Part shown: positions 38,885 through 48,541 of the stretch, piece by piece
Layout: the number at the start of each line of letters is the position of its first letter
Position numbering within the stretch: position 1 is the first letter of the stretch
Assembly: GCA_900177435.1 (NCBI GenBank)
Contig: FXAI01000003.1
Coordinates: forward strand, 310,001-374,000
Source: Alteromonadaceae bacterium Bs31
Lineage (GTDB): Bacteria > Pseudomonadota > Gammaproteobacteria > Pseudomonadales > Cellvibrionaceae
DNA: 64,000 bases
Reading direction: 5' to 3'
Position numbers and translations under genes: made by a program
Notes under the pieces: model-generated
What the model was told of the DNA's origin: nothing
The model's input: the letters and a program-made list of their open reading frames with translations, nothing else
The model's database searches: none

Positions 38885-40348
38885 ATGTTTAAAGACCTTA
38901 GAGATTTCATAAAACTGCTTGAAGACAAAGGGCAGCTTAAGCGTATTTCTCACCCGGTGAGCCCTCACCTCGAAATCACCGAAATTTGTGACCGTACTCT
39001 ACGTGCCGGTGGTCCAGCGTTATTGTTTGAAAATGTCGAAGGGCATGATATCCCCCTGCTGGGAAACCTGTTCGGCACGCCAGAAAGAGTCGCTCTGGGA
39101 ATGGGCCAGGAAAATGTTGAAGCACTGCGCGAAGTGGGAGAATTGCTTGCCTTCTTAAAGGAACCAGAGCCGCCAAAAGGCATGAAGGACGCGTGGGAAA
39201 AACTTCCCTTGTTTAAGCAAGTACTTAACATGTCTCCCAAGGTGGTGAGCAAAGCCCCCTGCCAGCAAGTGGTACTAGAGGGTGATGATGTTGACCTGAC
39301 TAAGTTGCCGATACAAACCTGCTGGCCCGGCGATGCAGCCCCCTTGGTTACCTGGCCATTGGTAATCACTCGCGGCCCAGAAAAAGAGCGCCAGAACCTG
39401 GGCATTTACCGCATGCAATTAATAGCGAAAAATAAATTGATCATGCGCTGGCTAAGTCACCGCGGTGGAGCGCTGGATTTTCGCGACTGGCAAAAAAAAT
39501 ACCCCAACGAAAACTTTCCCGTTTCAGTGGCCTTGGGCCCAGACCCTGCCACCATTCTAGGTGCCGTTACTCCGGTACCAGACACTCTCAGCGAATACGC
39601 GTTTGCGGGATTACTTCGCGGCAGTAAAACAGAAGTGATAAAAAGTATTGGCAATAATTTGCAGGTCCCGGCCTCTGCGGAGTTTATTCTGGAAGGCTAC
39701 CTGTCTCCCGGAGAAATGGCCGAGGAAGGGCCTTTTGGCGATCATACCGGCTATTACAACGAGGTAGAAAGCTTTCCAGTTTTTACGGTAGAACGACTTA
39801 CCCACCGAAAAAACCCAATTTACCAAAGTACTTACACCGGCCGCCCTCCCGATGAACCCGCTATTCTCGGCTTAGCCTTAAACGAAGTATTTGTACCACT
39901 GTTGAAAAAGCAATTTCCGGAAATTGTTGATTTCTATCTACCGCCAGAAGGCTGCTCTTACCGCATGGCAGTGGTCACTATGAAAAAACAATACCCCGGC
40001 CACGCCAAAAGGGTGATGCTGGGCGTATGGTCTTTTTTACGACAATTCATGTACACCAAATTTGTTATCGTCACCGACGACGATGTAAACGCACGAAGCT
40101 GGGAAGATGTAATCTGGGCACTCACCACGCGGGTAGATCCCAGCCGTGATACCACGCTTATCGACAACACCCCCATCGACTATCTGGATTTCGCTTCTCC
40201 GGTGTCTGGGCTCGGGTCAAAAATGGGTATAGACGCCACCAACAAGTGGCCCGGTGAAACCACCCGAGAATGGGGTGAGCCAATTGAGATGAGCACAGCG
40301 GTTAAAAACAAGATTGATGACATTTGGTCAAAACTCGGTATTGATTAG
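38885..40348 (+). CDS. ubiD: 4-hydroxy-3-polyprenylbenzoate decarboxylase UbiD
   Basis: 487 residues. It decarboxylates the ubiquinone head-group precursor using prenylated FMN supplied by UbiX. Family motifs: '[20 protein letters not shown]' at the N-terminus, '[15 protein letters not shown]', the '[11 protein letters not shown]' stretch, and the catalytic-site '[13 protein letters not shown]', which carries the conserved acid residues of the family. The length and order rho-ubiD match Pseudomonas. Cytoplasmic. The ubiX gene is not in the window. Confidence 0.97.
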   Translation: MFKDLRDFIKLLEDKGQLKRISHPVSPHLEITEICDRTLRAGGPALLFENVEGHDIPLLGNLFGTPERVALGMGQENVEALREVGELLAFLKEPEPPKGMKDAWEKLPLFKQVLNMSPKVVSKAPCQQVVLEGDDVDLTKLPIQTCWPGDAAPLVTWPLVITRGPEKERQNLGIYRMQLIAKNKLIMRWLSHRGGALDFRDWQKKYPNENFPVSVALGPDPATILGAVTPVPDTLSEYAFAGLLRGSKTEVIKSIGNNLQVPASAEFILEGYLSPGEMAEEGPFGDHTGYYNEVESFPVFTVERLTHRKNPIYQSTYTGRPPDEPAILGLALNEVFVPLLKKQFPEIVDFYLPPEGCSYRMAVVTMKKQYPGHAKRVMLGVWSFLRQFMYTKFVIVTDDDVNARSWEDVIWALTTRVDPSRDTTLIDNTPIDYLDFASPVSGLGSKMGIDATNKWPGETTREWGEPIEMSTAVKNKIDDIWSKLGID

Positions 40349-40373
40349 CGCTCTACACTGGAATAAAAAAACC

Positions 40374-41540
40374 ATGAGAAAAATAGTTTGCTACCTTAGC
40401 TTAAGTCTTCTTTCGCCACTGCTGTTTGCCAGCCAACCGCAGCCCGCGCCTTTTCAGGTAAATCCAGCACTATTCAAGCACTCACAACCCGAAACCCTTG
40501 GCCTGGCCTTTGCCAAAGGGACCGAAACATTTACCGTATACAAAGCCCAAAACAACGGCGACAAATACACAAATGGCGCAGTGCTCATTGGTTTTAAGGG
40601 AAAGCTATATGCCCAATGGCAGAGCTCCTCTCAGGATGAAGACGCGGAGGACACCTGGCTTGCCTATAGCTATAGCAAGAACGGGGAAACCTGGTCAAAG
40701 CCAATGGTGTTGGCAGACAAATGGGATGACGGCATCCGCACCAGCGGCGGGTGGTGGACTGATGGCGAAACCCTGGTTGCGTACATAAATGTTTGGCCAA
40801 AAAATCTAACACCTAAAGGCGGGCATACTGAATACCGCAGCTCAACTGACGGCGTTCATTGGTCTAAAGCAAAACCCGTTTTGGACAACAATGGAAAAGC
40901 GGTCAAAGGTGTTTTTGAACAGGACCCCCACAAGCTCGACAATGGCTTAATCGTGAATGCCATGCATCGCCAACCCGGGGTAATCGTCACTCCCATTTAT
41001 ACCGAAGACCCTCTAGGCATAGCCGGATGGACCACCGGGAAAATGGAAAACTTGCCGTATAAGAGTGCCGACATTAGTCGCGAACTGGAACCCAGTTTAT
41101 TCGTGCAAAACAATGGCACGCTTACCATGATTTTTCGCGACCAGGCGAGCTCGTTTAAAATATTGGCGTCAGTGAGTGAGGACAAGGGCAAAACATGGTC
41201 AACCCCCACACTGAGCAATATGCCGGACTCCCGATCAAAGAAAAGTGCCGGCAACTTGCCAGACGGCACTGCCTACATCATCAACAACCCAACTACGGAT
41301 AAAACGCGTATTCCCCTTGTCATTACCCTAAGCAAAGACGGAAAATATTTCGATAAAGCTTTTTTACTGAGAGCTGGAGGAAAAGATCTTCAGCCATTGC
41401 GCTACGAGGGAAAGTATAAACGAGCGGGTTATAGCTACCCTAAAGCTACACTGTGGAAAGATTACCTCTATGTTTCCTACGCAAGCAATAAGGAAGATGT
41501 TGAAATAACCCGTGTGCCTGTAAAAAACCTTAGCCACTAA
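40374..41540 (+). CDS. Secreted sialidase-fold (beta-propeller) protein, substrate unknown
   Basis: 388 residues from the ATG at 40374, which alone gives a proper signal peptide (1-20, 'LLSPLLFAS'). The mature protein has three Asp-box-like turns, 'SKNGETW' (101-107), 'STDGVHW' (157-163) and 'SEDKGKTW' (268-275), and 'SRELEPSLFVQNNGTL' (about 235-250), a layout typical of exo-sialidase-type propellers. It is probably a periplasmic or secreted glycosidase or lyase. No sialic-acid genes are nearby, so true sialidase activity is doubtful; sialidase-fold enzymes also act on plant and algal glycans. The frame is open upstream to 40314, overlapping ubiD. It looks like an accessory insertion between ubiD and the hem block. 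Confidence 0.7.
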   Translation: MRKIVCYLSLSLLSPLLFASQPQPAPFQVNPALFKHSQPETLGLAFAKGTETFTVYKAQNNGDKYTNGAVLIGFKGKLYAQWQSSSQDEDAEDTWLAYSYSKNGETWSKPMVLADKWDDGIRTSGGWWTDGETLVAYINVWPKNLTPKGGHTEYRSSTDGVHWSKAKPVLDNNGKAVKGVFEQDPHKLDNGLIVNAMHRQPGVIVTPIYTEDPLGIAGWTTGKMENLPYKSADISRELEPSLFVQNNGTLTMIFRDQASSFKILASVSEDKGKTWSTPTLSNMPDSRSKKSAGNLPDGTAYIINNPTTDKTRIPLVITLSKDGKYFDKAFLLRAGGKDLQPLRYEGKYKRAGYSYPKATLWKDYLYVSYASNKEDVEITRVPVKNLSH

Positions 41541-41562
41541 GTGGCCAGCGACTACTGAAATT

Positions 41563-42330
41563 TTATTTAACGATAAAATTTTGCAGCTCGGCGAAATAAT
41601 CGCCATGCTCCGAGATAGTGTTATGGCTGGTACCTTTTATAGTAGCAATTTTTGCCACCCCTGGCGCAAAACCATTTAGAAGCTTCTGGCTGTGCACTGG
41701 CGGAACTATCTGATCCTTTTCCGCCACCAGCAATAATGTGGGAGACTGTATTTTTTCTGCCCGCGACAAAGAGTTAAACTTATCTCTGATCATCCAATCC
41801 ACCGGATAAAACCAATAGGCATTTTTAGCAATAGAAGTGATGCTGTCAAACGGCGTCACCAGCACTAATGAATCCACTTCGCGCTCACTAGCGAGATAAG
41901 TAGCTACTCCACTGCCGAGGCTACGCCCGATTACGATAGTTCTGTCGTAACTGTTCACCAGCTTATCGAATACATATAGCGCGTCGCCATAAAGCTCTTG
42001 TTCTCTCGGCTCACCAGCACTACCCGAATAGCCTCGGTAATGAAAGCCTACAACAGTAAAGCCGGGGAAGCGCTGCGACAAATCCTGTACCGCATGGGCG
42101 ATCTGCTCTGCGTTTCCACCGAAATATAAAATCAGACTATTTCGTCCGTCATTAGCCACATGCCCAGCCAGACGAATATCTTCATGAAATAATTCAACAT
42201 CGGAAATACCAGCTAGCGATATTGCACGTGTGGGGTAATAAATAAAATCTCGCTGAAAAACCACCAGCACCGTACCGGCGACCAGATATGCAATAAGTAA
42301 TATCAGCACTAAATATTTTATTAAATTCAT
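41563..42330 (-). CDS. Membrane-anchored alpha/beta hydrolase (BEM46/YfhR-like)
   Basis: 255 residues from the ATG at 42330 (three residues longer if 42339 is used). One N-terminal hydrophobic anchor (about 2-22), then the hydrolase core. Nucleophile Ser in 'IGRSLGSGVATYLA', acid Asp in 'VAEKDQIVPP' and His in 'KGTSHNTIS' form the catalytic triad; 'GFHYRGYSGSAGEP' is typical of the BEM46/YfhR group. The active domain probably faces the periplasm. The natural substrate is unknown. It is the last gene of the minus-strand hem run, 20 bases after hemY, but may be unrelated to it. Confidence 0.85.
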   Translation of the reverse strand: MNLIKYLVLILLIAYLVAGTVLVVFQRDFIYYPTRAISLAGISDVELFHEDIRLAGHVANDGRNSLILYFGGNAEQIAHAVQDLSQRFPGFTVVGFHYRGYSGSAGEPREQELYGDALYVFDKLVNSYDRTIVIGRSLGSGVATYLASEREVDSLVLVTPFDSITSIAKNAYWFYPVDWMIRDKFNSLSRAEKIQSPTLLLVAEKDQIVPPVHSQKLLNGFAPGVAKIATIKGTSHNTISEHGDYFAELQNFIVK

Positions 42331-42350
42331 GTCTATCAAGAACTATTCGC

Positions 42351-43562
42351 TCAGTGTTTTTGGGTCGTTAATAACAAGCCTTTCTGGTACAACTCTGTAC
42401 TGCGGCGATGGTCTCCCAACTGAGCCATTAGCGCCGCTAATTCAGCATAAGCTGTTGGCTGAGGCCTCAATTGCAAGCTGCTCTCATAATAGTTACGAGC
42501 CTTGCCCCACAATTCGTTTCGCATGGAAATACGCGCAAGCGCCAGGAGCAGTGCCGCATCTCCAGGGTGCTCACGAGACCATTGTTCAGCCACTAATAAT
42601 TGCTCTGAGGGCGCGCTGTATCTGGTTAGGCCATAAGCCTCCAGCAGCTCGGCAGACCATTGTTTTTTCAATACTCTACGCAACAGTGGCTCCAGCCTGT
42701 CGTATTGCGCCAGTTTTAGAAGAATTGTAGCGAAAGTAGATAATAATTCGGGGCTTTGCCGCAGGGGTTTTGGGATACTCTCCCAGGCAGCCCAGATTTT
42801 CTCTTCGCCATCGGCGTCTCCGACTTGCTGAGAAAGAGCACCAAGGTAAGATTGATAGCTTTTAATCTGCAAGCTGGAAAAAGCTTCACGGCTATATTGC
42901 TTACTGGATTTTAACAAAGGCAAGAGTTCTATTAGCGCTGGCCAATCCTGTAAACGAATATAGTTTTCTCGTAAAAGGTCGAGTACAACCGGATGAGAAG
43001 GCGCAACACTTAACGCTCTTTGCAAACTCGCCAGACTTTTTTCATACTTGTGATCAGCTAATTGCATTTTTGCCTGACTTAACAATACCGCTAATTCATT
43101 GGCCGGCGCTTTTTCTTCCGCTAGCGCCAGTAAACGTTGCGATTCTTCAGCATCACCCAGCTCGTGAGCACTGTGTGCGGCCGCCAGATAGTGAACCAAA
43201 GGCTGATCGCTGTGCTTGGCTACACTCAACAAATCATTTTTCGCCGCGCGCCAATTACCTTCTATATAGTGAATCAGGCCGCGCTGGGTTCTCCTGCTGT
43301 ATTGTCGGCTCTTTGCATTTGCAAAAAAGCTAAAGCTCACGCCAAATGAACGAAGTATTATTTTTATTAGTTTGACAATATAATATGCAACTATCGCTAT
43401 AAACAGAACAAGCAGCACTCCAACCCAAAAACTACTCTCAATAGTTTTATTACCAATACTGATCAGAATATAACCGGAGTCCTTTTTTATTATCTCCAAC
43501 AGTAGCGGCCCGGCAACAATCAACACCAGCGTGATTCCACCTAAACCGAAGAGCCCTCTCAT
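42351..43562 (-). CDS. hemY: HemY-type TPR membrane protein
   Basis: 403 residues. Two N-terminal membrane helices (about 7-25 and 42-62) are followed by 'RSFGVSFSFFANAKSRQYSRRTQRG' region features of the HemY N-terminal domain and then TPR-like helical repeats to the C-terminus. The protein is not a protoporphyrinogen oxidase despite sharing the name with the Bacillus enzyme; its role in haem synthesis is unclear. It directly follows hemX (2-base gap) at the end of the hemCDXY run. Confidence 0.92.
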   Translation of the reverse strand: MRGLFGLGGITLVLIVAGPLLLEIIKKDSGYILISIGNKTIESSFWVGVLLVLFIAIVAYYIVKLIKIILRSFGVSFSFFANAKSRQYSRRTQRGLIHYIEGNWRAAKNDLLSVAKHSDQPLVHYLAAAHSAHELGDAEESQRLLALAEEKAPANELAVLLSQAKMQLADHKYEKSLASLQRALSVAPSHPVVLDLLRENYIRLQDWPALIELLPLLKSSKQYSREAFSSLQIKSYQSYLGALSQQVGDADGEEKIWAAWESIPKPLRQSPELLSTFATILLKLAQYDRLEPLLRRVLKKQWSAELLEAYGLTRYSAPSEQLLVAEQWSREHPGDAALLLALARISMRNELWGKARNYYESSLQLRPQPTAYAELAALMAQLGDHRRSTELYQKGLLLTTQKH

Positions 43563-43564
43563 AA

Positions 43565-44869
43565 CTATTGCTCCCCTTTTGCGGGCTGGGCGCCTTTGAG
43601 GTTGTGCAATTGCTCGATATAGGCCCTAAGCAATTCCAGTGATGCGGTGATATCTGGCAGCGTTGTAACGACCTTCTGCTCTTGCAAGCGCACTAGCTGC
43701 TGCACAAACAGTTCACTGGTCTCTGAGCGCGGATAAAACTGCCTTATATAGTCAGACGCATGCATTAAACTTTGTTCAAAAATTGTTTGCTGCTCACGCA
43801 ACAAAGCTAATTGAGCCCGCTCAAGCATAAGCCGAATATTCTGCTGTAAATAAAGCTCGGCCTCCGGTGTTAAAACCGCTTTAGCTCCCGTGGAATAGGG
43901 ACGGACGTTAACATAATCCTTCATACCCCCAAGAAAACCTTTGAAGCTAGTAATAATACTCTGCCACCAGTTACTGCTTTCTGCCGCTTGCTCTTCAGTT
44001 TGAACCAGCTGGCTTTCGACGGCCATAAGCTGCTGGCGAGTTGGCTGTAAAGGCAGCTTGGGAAGCTGGTTGACCAAGCCGTTAATTTCTAGATAAACAC
44101 CGGTAACATCTATTTTTTTAGTCAGCCGCAAAGCGGCCAGGTCGTTACTCACAGCCTCACGTAGAGGAAATAGGTCGGGGTCGTCCAAATCCCTTAAAAT
44201 GGCGTCTGCTTCTGTTAACAGAGATTCAGCCCCTTCGGCGCTGCGCTCAATGAGAACTCGCTGGTTGGCGAGTTTTAGCAGGTACTCTGCCTCTGCTAGC
44301 AACCAGTCTTCACGGGTAATGGTAGACATGGCCAATAAGCGTTTATTCTGAGCAACGACGCGCTGCTCCACAGCCTGAAGCTGCTGCGCTAATTTTTGTT
44401 CATTTTGCTGAGCCGAAGACAGCGCTTGCTGCTGTTGCTGAAGCTGCTGTTGCAGCGCCACAATATTGGAAGCTAGCGACTGCTGCTCCCCCTGCAGGTG
44501 CTGTATCTGTTGAATTTTCTGCTGGTCCAGACCAAGGAACTCATTACCTCTCCAGCCCAAGTAACCCACCGCGCCCACAATGGCTAATAGCAGCAGAGTC
44601 AATAGAATTCCGATCCAGGAGAATGTCTTTTTCTGCTTTACTTCTTTTTCTTGTAGCTCTGAATCTGCTTGTAGCGCTACGGTTTCAGTTTCGCTTGAAT
44701 CAATCGCTTCAACATCTTCGTTTTGTGTCTCTTTTTGCTCCGCAACTGCTTGTTCATCGGAGCTATCGTCTATCTCTTTACGATCCTGTGCCGCGATTTC
44801 ATTTTCTGAAATCTCGCTCTGCTCTTGGGTTTTCTCCGAGCTCTGATCTTCGTCTTTATTGTCAGACAT
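43565..44869 (-). CDS. hemX: HemX-type protein (uroporphyrinogen-III C-methyltransferase-like)
   Basis: 434 residues. An acidic, low-complexity cytoplasmic N-terminus (about 1-80, rich in Glu, Ser, Gln) leads to one membrane helix (about 85-107) and a glutamine-rich coiled coil (about 118-175). The rest is the PF04375-type periplasmic domain, with 'REDWLLAEAEYLLKLANQR' as the clearest signature. The methyltransferase name is historical; no SAM-binding methylase domain is present. It may scaffold haem-pathway enzymes at the membrane. It lies 14 bases after hemD. Confidence 0.92.
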   Translation of the reverse strand: MSDNKDEDQSSEKTQEQSEISENEIAAQDRKEIDDSSDEQAVAEQKETQNEDVEAIDSSETETVALQADSELQEKEVKQKKTFSWIGILLTLLLLAIVGAVGYLGWRGNEFLGLDQQKIQQIQHLQGEQQSLASNIVALQQQLQQQQQALSSAQQNEQKLAQQLQAVEQRVVAQNKRLLAMSTITREDWLLAEAEYLLKLANQRVLIERSAEGAESLLTEADAILRDLDDPDLFPLREAVSNDLAALRLTKKIDVTGVYLEINGLVNQLPKLPLQPTRQQLMAVESQLVQTEEQAAESSNWWQSIITSFKGFLGGMKDYVNVRPYSTGAKAVLTPEAELYLQQNIRLMLERAQLALLREQQTIFEQSLMHASDYIRQFYPRSETSELFVQQLVRLQEQKVVTTLPDITASLELLRAYIEQLHNLKGAQPAKGEQ

Positions 44870-44883
44870 TGATTTGTGCCTTT

Positions 44884-45660
44884 TTAAAATTCTCGATCCA
44901 AATAATTTAACATGCAGTCCTGGGAAGCGTTTTCTGCAATATGTATTCGACTAAAGCCCTGAGCTTTTGCCAGCTCAGCAACCCGATTACCCGGAACAAC
45001 ACAGGGCAGACTAAGTATTTCCGCCAATTTTCCGCAGCCACTGGCAGCGCAAAGCGTGTTTTTTAGTGTCTCTCCACTGAAAACCACCAGTACATCCGTA
45101 GCAGGCTTAATGTCGTTTACAGCCAGCTGCTCGCTTGCTTGCGCCGGCAAGCTTCGCTGGTAAAGCTCACAATACTCCAACAGAGCTCCTCGTGCCGCTA
45201 ACTCATCGCCCAAGGTCGTTCGCCCACCCCGGCCGCGACAAATCAGCACCTTTACTCCGCTAAGCGCTTGTAGTTCAGGCAGAAGCAACATGGCTTCTGT
45301 GTTCATCGCCAGCGCTCCACCATTAACATCACTGGCACAAAGTAACTGACGCACCTGCTCAGCGGTTTTGTCCCCTACCGCAAAATATGACATCTTTGCC
45401 GGTAATTGCGGCCAGTAATCTTGCAACCAATAGCTGCAATGCTCTACGGCGTTCTGACTAACAAAAATAATATGCTGATAGTGATCAAAATTTAAAATCT
45501 GCTGTTTAATGCGTGTCTTGTTAGCCTCATCCAATACTGCTTCAATTGCCAACATGGGGATTGCCAAAACACTGTAGCCGGCCTTCTGCAGAACTTCGCT
45601 CCACTGGGCATTTTGTGCTTGCGGGCGTGTTGCCAGTACGCGCCAGCGTTTATTGGGCAC
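44884..45660 (-). CDS. hemD: Uroporphyrinogen-III synthase
   Basis: 258 residues from the GTG at 45660, overlapping the hemC end by 11 bases. It closes hydroxymethylbilane to uroporphyrinogen III. HemD proteins are poorly conserved, but '[18 protein letters not shown]' at the N-terminus, '[12 protein letters not shown]', '[18 protein letters not shown]' and '[13 protein letters not shown]' fit the family well. The frame is open far upstream inside hemC (to 45846), but that extension is only hemC sequence read in another frame. Confidence 0.93.
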   Translation of the reverse strand: MPNKRWRVLATRPQAQNAQWSEVLQKAGYSVLAIPMLAIEAVLDEANKTRIKQQILNFDHYQHIIFVSQNAVEHCSYWLQDYWPQLPAKMSYFAVGDKTAEQVRQLLCASDVNGGALAMNTEAMLLLPELQALSGVKVLICRGRGGRTTLGDELAARGALLEYCELYQRSLPAQASEQLAVNDIKPATDVLVVFSGETLKNTLCAASGCGKLAEILSLPCVVPGNRVAELAKAQGFSRIHIAENASQDCMLNYLDREF

Positions 45661-46579
45661 TATAAACCCGCTGCAAAATTTTGTCGGCTCCAGCGGCAAG
45701 CAGCAATTCTGCCAGCATTTCACCCAGGGCTTCTGCTTCGCTGGCGGCACCGCGAACTTCATTAAAAAGGCACTGACTGCCATCAGGCTCTGCAACCAGG
45801 CCACGCAGCCAAAGCTGATTATCTTCGTGAATGGCATAGCTGCCAATGGGCACCTGACAGCCTCCTTCCAGGCGGCGATTCATCGCCCGTTCGGCGAGCA
45901 CAACTTCTGCGCTTTTTTGGTGGTGAAGAGAAGAAATTAGTTGCAGCGTTGCCTGATCCTGCAGGCGGCACTCGATGCCTACGGCGCCCTGCCCGCCCGC
46001 CGGCAGTATGCTTTCCGGCGAGATGAAGCTGCTGATGCGCTCTGACATATTCAGGCGCTTTAGACCTGCAGCTGCCAGAATGATGGCGTCGTACTCTCCT
46101 GCATCCAGCTTAGCCAGCCGGGTATTCACATTGCCGCGCAGAAAAGTCACCTCTAGATCTGGCCGCAAAGCCAGCAATTGACTCTGACGACGCAGGCTGG
46201 AGGTACCAACAATAGAGCCTGGCGGCAGGTCATCCAGCAGGAGATGTCGATTGGAAACGAAAGCATCTCGCGCATCTTCCCGCTCACAAATCACCGCCAG
46301 CCCAAGGCCATCGGGGAACTGCATGGGCACATCCTTCATGGAGTGAACCGCAATATCGGCTTCGTTGCTGAGTAAAGCGTGTTCCAGCTCCTTTACAAAC
46401 AGGCCCTTGCCACCAACCTTGGCCAGAGGCACATCCAATATTTTGTCGCCTCGACTGGTCATGGGCACCAGCTCTACATGTAATTCCGGGTATTGTTGCT
46501 GAAGCGACTGTTGAACGTAGTTCGCCTGCCACAAGGCAAGCTCGCTTTTGCGCGTGGCGATACGAAGAGTCTGGCTCAC
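45650..46579 (-). CDS. hemC: Porphobilinogen deaminase (hydroxymethylbilane synthase)
   Basis: 309 residues. It polymerises four porphobilinogens using a dipyrromethane cofactor attached to the Cys in '[14 protein letters not shown]'. '[17 protein letters not shown]', '[20 protein letters not shown]' region and 'HSMKDVP' are intact. It lies 48 bases after algR, as in Pseudomonas, and overlaps hemD. Confidence 0.97.
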   Translation of the reverse strand: MSQTLRIATRKSELALWQANYVQQSLQQQYPELHVELVPMTSRGDKILDVPLAKVGGKGLFVKELEHALLSNEADIAVHSMKDVPMQFPDGLGLAVICEREDARDAFVSNRHLLLDDLPPGSIVGTSSLRRQSQLLALRPDLEVTFLRGNVNTRLAKLDAGEYDAIILAAAGLKRLNMSERISSFISPESILPAGGQGAVGIECRLQDQATLQLISSLHHQKSAEVVLAERAMNRRLEGGCQVPIGSYAIHEDNQLWLRGLVAEPDGSQCLFNEVRGAASEAEALGEMLAELLLAAGADKILQRVYSAQ

Positions 46580-46627
46580 ACATTTATCCTCTGAAAGTCA
46601 GCCGCTATGATACCAGAGGATACGCCC

Positions 46628-47362
46628 CTATAAGCGTGAGAGGACTTCGCGCACTTTAGCAACGTGACGTCGGCTAACCGTAGGACGGTAGTCTGTGGAC
46701 TTTAAGCGCAGTTCAAATTGCCCGGCACTGCTGCGTTCCATTGCTTCCACCTCGCTGATGGCGACCAAGGCGTTGCGATGCACTCTCAGAAAACGATCGG
46801 GAAACTCCTGCTCCAACTCTTTGAGTGTATCGTCAATGAGCGTTTCCCCGTCGGCGTGCTTAACGGTGACATATTTTTGATCGGCAATAAAACAGTGAAT
46901 ACCATTGATGGGTATTAGCTCTACACCTTTGCGCGTTTTGGCTGCAATGTTCTGCCGCTGCCCCTCCGGTGTGGTTTCGGCGCTCATGGATGAAAGCTGT
47001 ACTTTATTGAGCTTGCGCGCCTTGTCCAAAGCATCCACCAGCTGCTGCTCCTGCACGGGCTTTAGCAAGTAACCCACAGCAAGGGTATTAAAGGCTTCCA
47101 AAGCATACTCATCGTAAGCCGTACAGAAAATCACTGCAGGAGGCTCTGGCATTTCAGATATTTTACGCGCTGCTTGCAGACCGTCTTCGCCGGGCATACG
47201 CACATCTAGCAGTACAATATCCGGGTCAAATTTATCGACCGCTGCCACAGCCTCGGTACCATTACTTGCTTCGCCAACAACTTCATAGTTATCAAAACGT
47301 TCAATCATGCGAACCAAGCGCTGCCTTGCCAGAGGCTCATCATCAACAATTAACATGTGCAT
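46628..47362 (-). CDS. algR: LytTR response regulator AlgR
   Basis: 244 residues. Receiver domain 1-120 with D7-D8, phospho-acceptor Asp53 in 'VLLDVRMPGEDG' and Lys102 in 'LLKPV'. The C-terminal LytTR DNA-binding domain (about 140-244) has 'RFLRVHRNALVAISEVEAME'. In Pseudomonas AlgR regulates alginate, the minor pilin operon and others. Here it sits between algZ and hemC in the same order, which is why I use the name. The algD alginate cluster is not in the window. It lies 26 bases after algZ. Confidence 0.93.
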   Translation of the reverse strand: MHMLIVDDEPLARQRLVRMIERFDNYEVVGEASNGTEAVAAVDKFDPDIVLLDVRMPGEDGLQAARKISEMPEPPAVIFCTAYDEYALEAFNTLAVGYLLKPVQEQQLVDALDKARKLNKVQLSSMSAETTPEGQRQNIAAKTRKGVELIPINGIHCFIADQKYVTVKHADGETLIDDTLKELEQEFPDRFLRVHRNALVAISEVEAMERSSAGQFELRLKSTDYRPTVSRRHVAKVREVLSRL

Positions 47363-47388
47363 CTGTGTTTCCTCGATAACATATTTTT

Positions 47389-48492
47389 TTAGAGACCTCT
47401 TCTCTGGCTCTGTAGAGCTTTACTACAAGGGTAGCGGAGCTTCACAATAAATTCTTCGGAATTACTCAACACTTTAAAGCTTGCCGCACCCTCGTAATAG
47501 GCAGCAAGGCGGTGACGAATGTTTTCCAGCGCTATACCGTTGCCACGGTGCGCAGAATCCAGGGCTGCAGTTTGGTCGCTTGACGCCGGCAGGGGGTTGC
47601 GCAAGCAAAGCTCCACATGGCTATCGCTAAGCCCTATATCAATGTGAATACTACCACCCTCGGGTAAAGGCTGAATGCCGTGATAAATGGCATTTTCAAC
47701 CAGCGGCTGAAGCAAAAAGCTGGGAATTTGCCGTTGAGTAAAACGCTCATCACTGAGTTCAAGCTGATTGCCCGCCTGATCATGTAAATACCAGTTTGCC
47801 GACATGCGCTCACCAAGGCGCATCTGCTCAATATCCAGATAATAGCGGCACAAATCAATTTCCTTGCGCAGTGGAATCAAACCCGGCTCACCAAGGCTGG
47901 CACGAAACAACTGGGAAAGCTCTACCACTACCCTCTCGGCAGTATCCTGATCAATGGCAATAAGGCTGGCTATGGTGTTCATGCTGTTAAACAGAAAATG
48001 GGGGCGGATGCGCGATTGCAAAGCCTGAATACGCGACTGCATCTCCGCTTTTTGCTGGTTTCTCAACTGCTGCTGCAGGTAGAGATAACGCAGCGCAATA
48101 CCTGACAGCACCGCTGCGACCATCAAATTTCCTACGATGTATGTCCACACCCCCAACAATATGCCATTATTTATCCAGTAAAACAGAATAGAGAACAGCA
48201 CTGTGCACAACAGTGTAATGGAATAACTCAAAGTGCCCGCCACTGCAGGGTACATTGCGCTCATTTTATTTCGCAGCGCGCAGAGGCAAGCGGCACTGCT
48301 AAGCACAATCCACTGGGTGAGCATAGACACCATCCCAAACGACGCCCAATCAAAGGCACGCAATCCGTTAGCGGCAACCAACAGGCATACCACAAGCAGC
48401 TCACTCACCAATATCAGACCCAATACTTGCGGGGGCCCGCAAAGGTCGGGAAGGAAATCTCCATCATCATTACGTTGGGGGCTTTCTTTCAT
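47389..48492 (-). CDS. algZ: LytS-type sensor kinase AlgZ (FimS)
   Basis: 367 residues from the ATG at 48492. Four or so membrane helices in the first 150 residues, then the His_kinase domain with the phospho-His in '[19 protein letters not shown]' and an ATPase domain with '[14 protein letters not shown]'. This is the atypical kinase class that pairs with LytTR regulators; its partner algR is directly downstream. The frame is open to 48642, but that would cover the argH promoter and the argH start; only 48492 leaves a 49-base divergent promoter region. Confidence 0.92.
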   Translation of the reverse strand: MKESPQRNDDGDFLPDLCGPPQVLGLILVSELLVVCLLVAANGLRAFDWASFGMVSMLTQWIVLSSAACLCALRNKMSAMYPAVAGTLSYSITLLCTVLFSILFYWINNGILLGVWTYIVGNLMVAAVLSGIALRYLYLQQQLRNQQKAEMQSRIQALQSRIRPHFLFNSMNTIASLIAIDQDTAERVVVELSQLFRASLGEPGLIPLRKEIDLCRYYLDIEQMRLGERMSANWYLHDQAGNQLELSDERFTQRQIPSFLLQPLVENAIYHGIQPLPEGGSIHIDIGLSDSHVELCLRNPLPASSDQTAALDSAHRGNGIALENIRHRLAAYYEGAASFKVLSNSEEFIVKLRYPCSKALQSQRRGL

Positions 48493-48502
48493 AGGGTATA
48501 AT
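48475..48502 (+). promoter_or_regulatory. Sigma-70 promoter of argH
   Basis: TTGGGG (48475-48480), a 16-base spacer and a perfect TATAAT (48497-48502), ending 39 bases before the argH ATG. The -35 box lies inside the start of algZ. Confidence 0.65.
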
Positions 48503-48541
48503 GCGGCGTTTCGTTTATTTTTTGAAAGTGATGCACTAACT

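Noticed and set aside
45661-45846. Upstream extension of hemD
   Set aside because: It is hemC read in another frame.
48233-48541. N-terminal extension of argH by about 100 codons
   Set aside because: It is antisense to algZ and would cover the argH promoter; the standard N-terminus begins at 48542.
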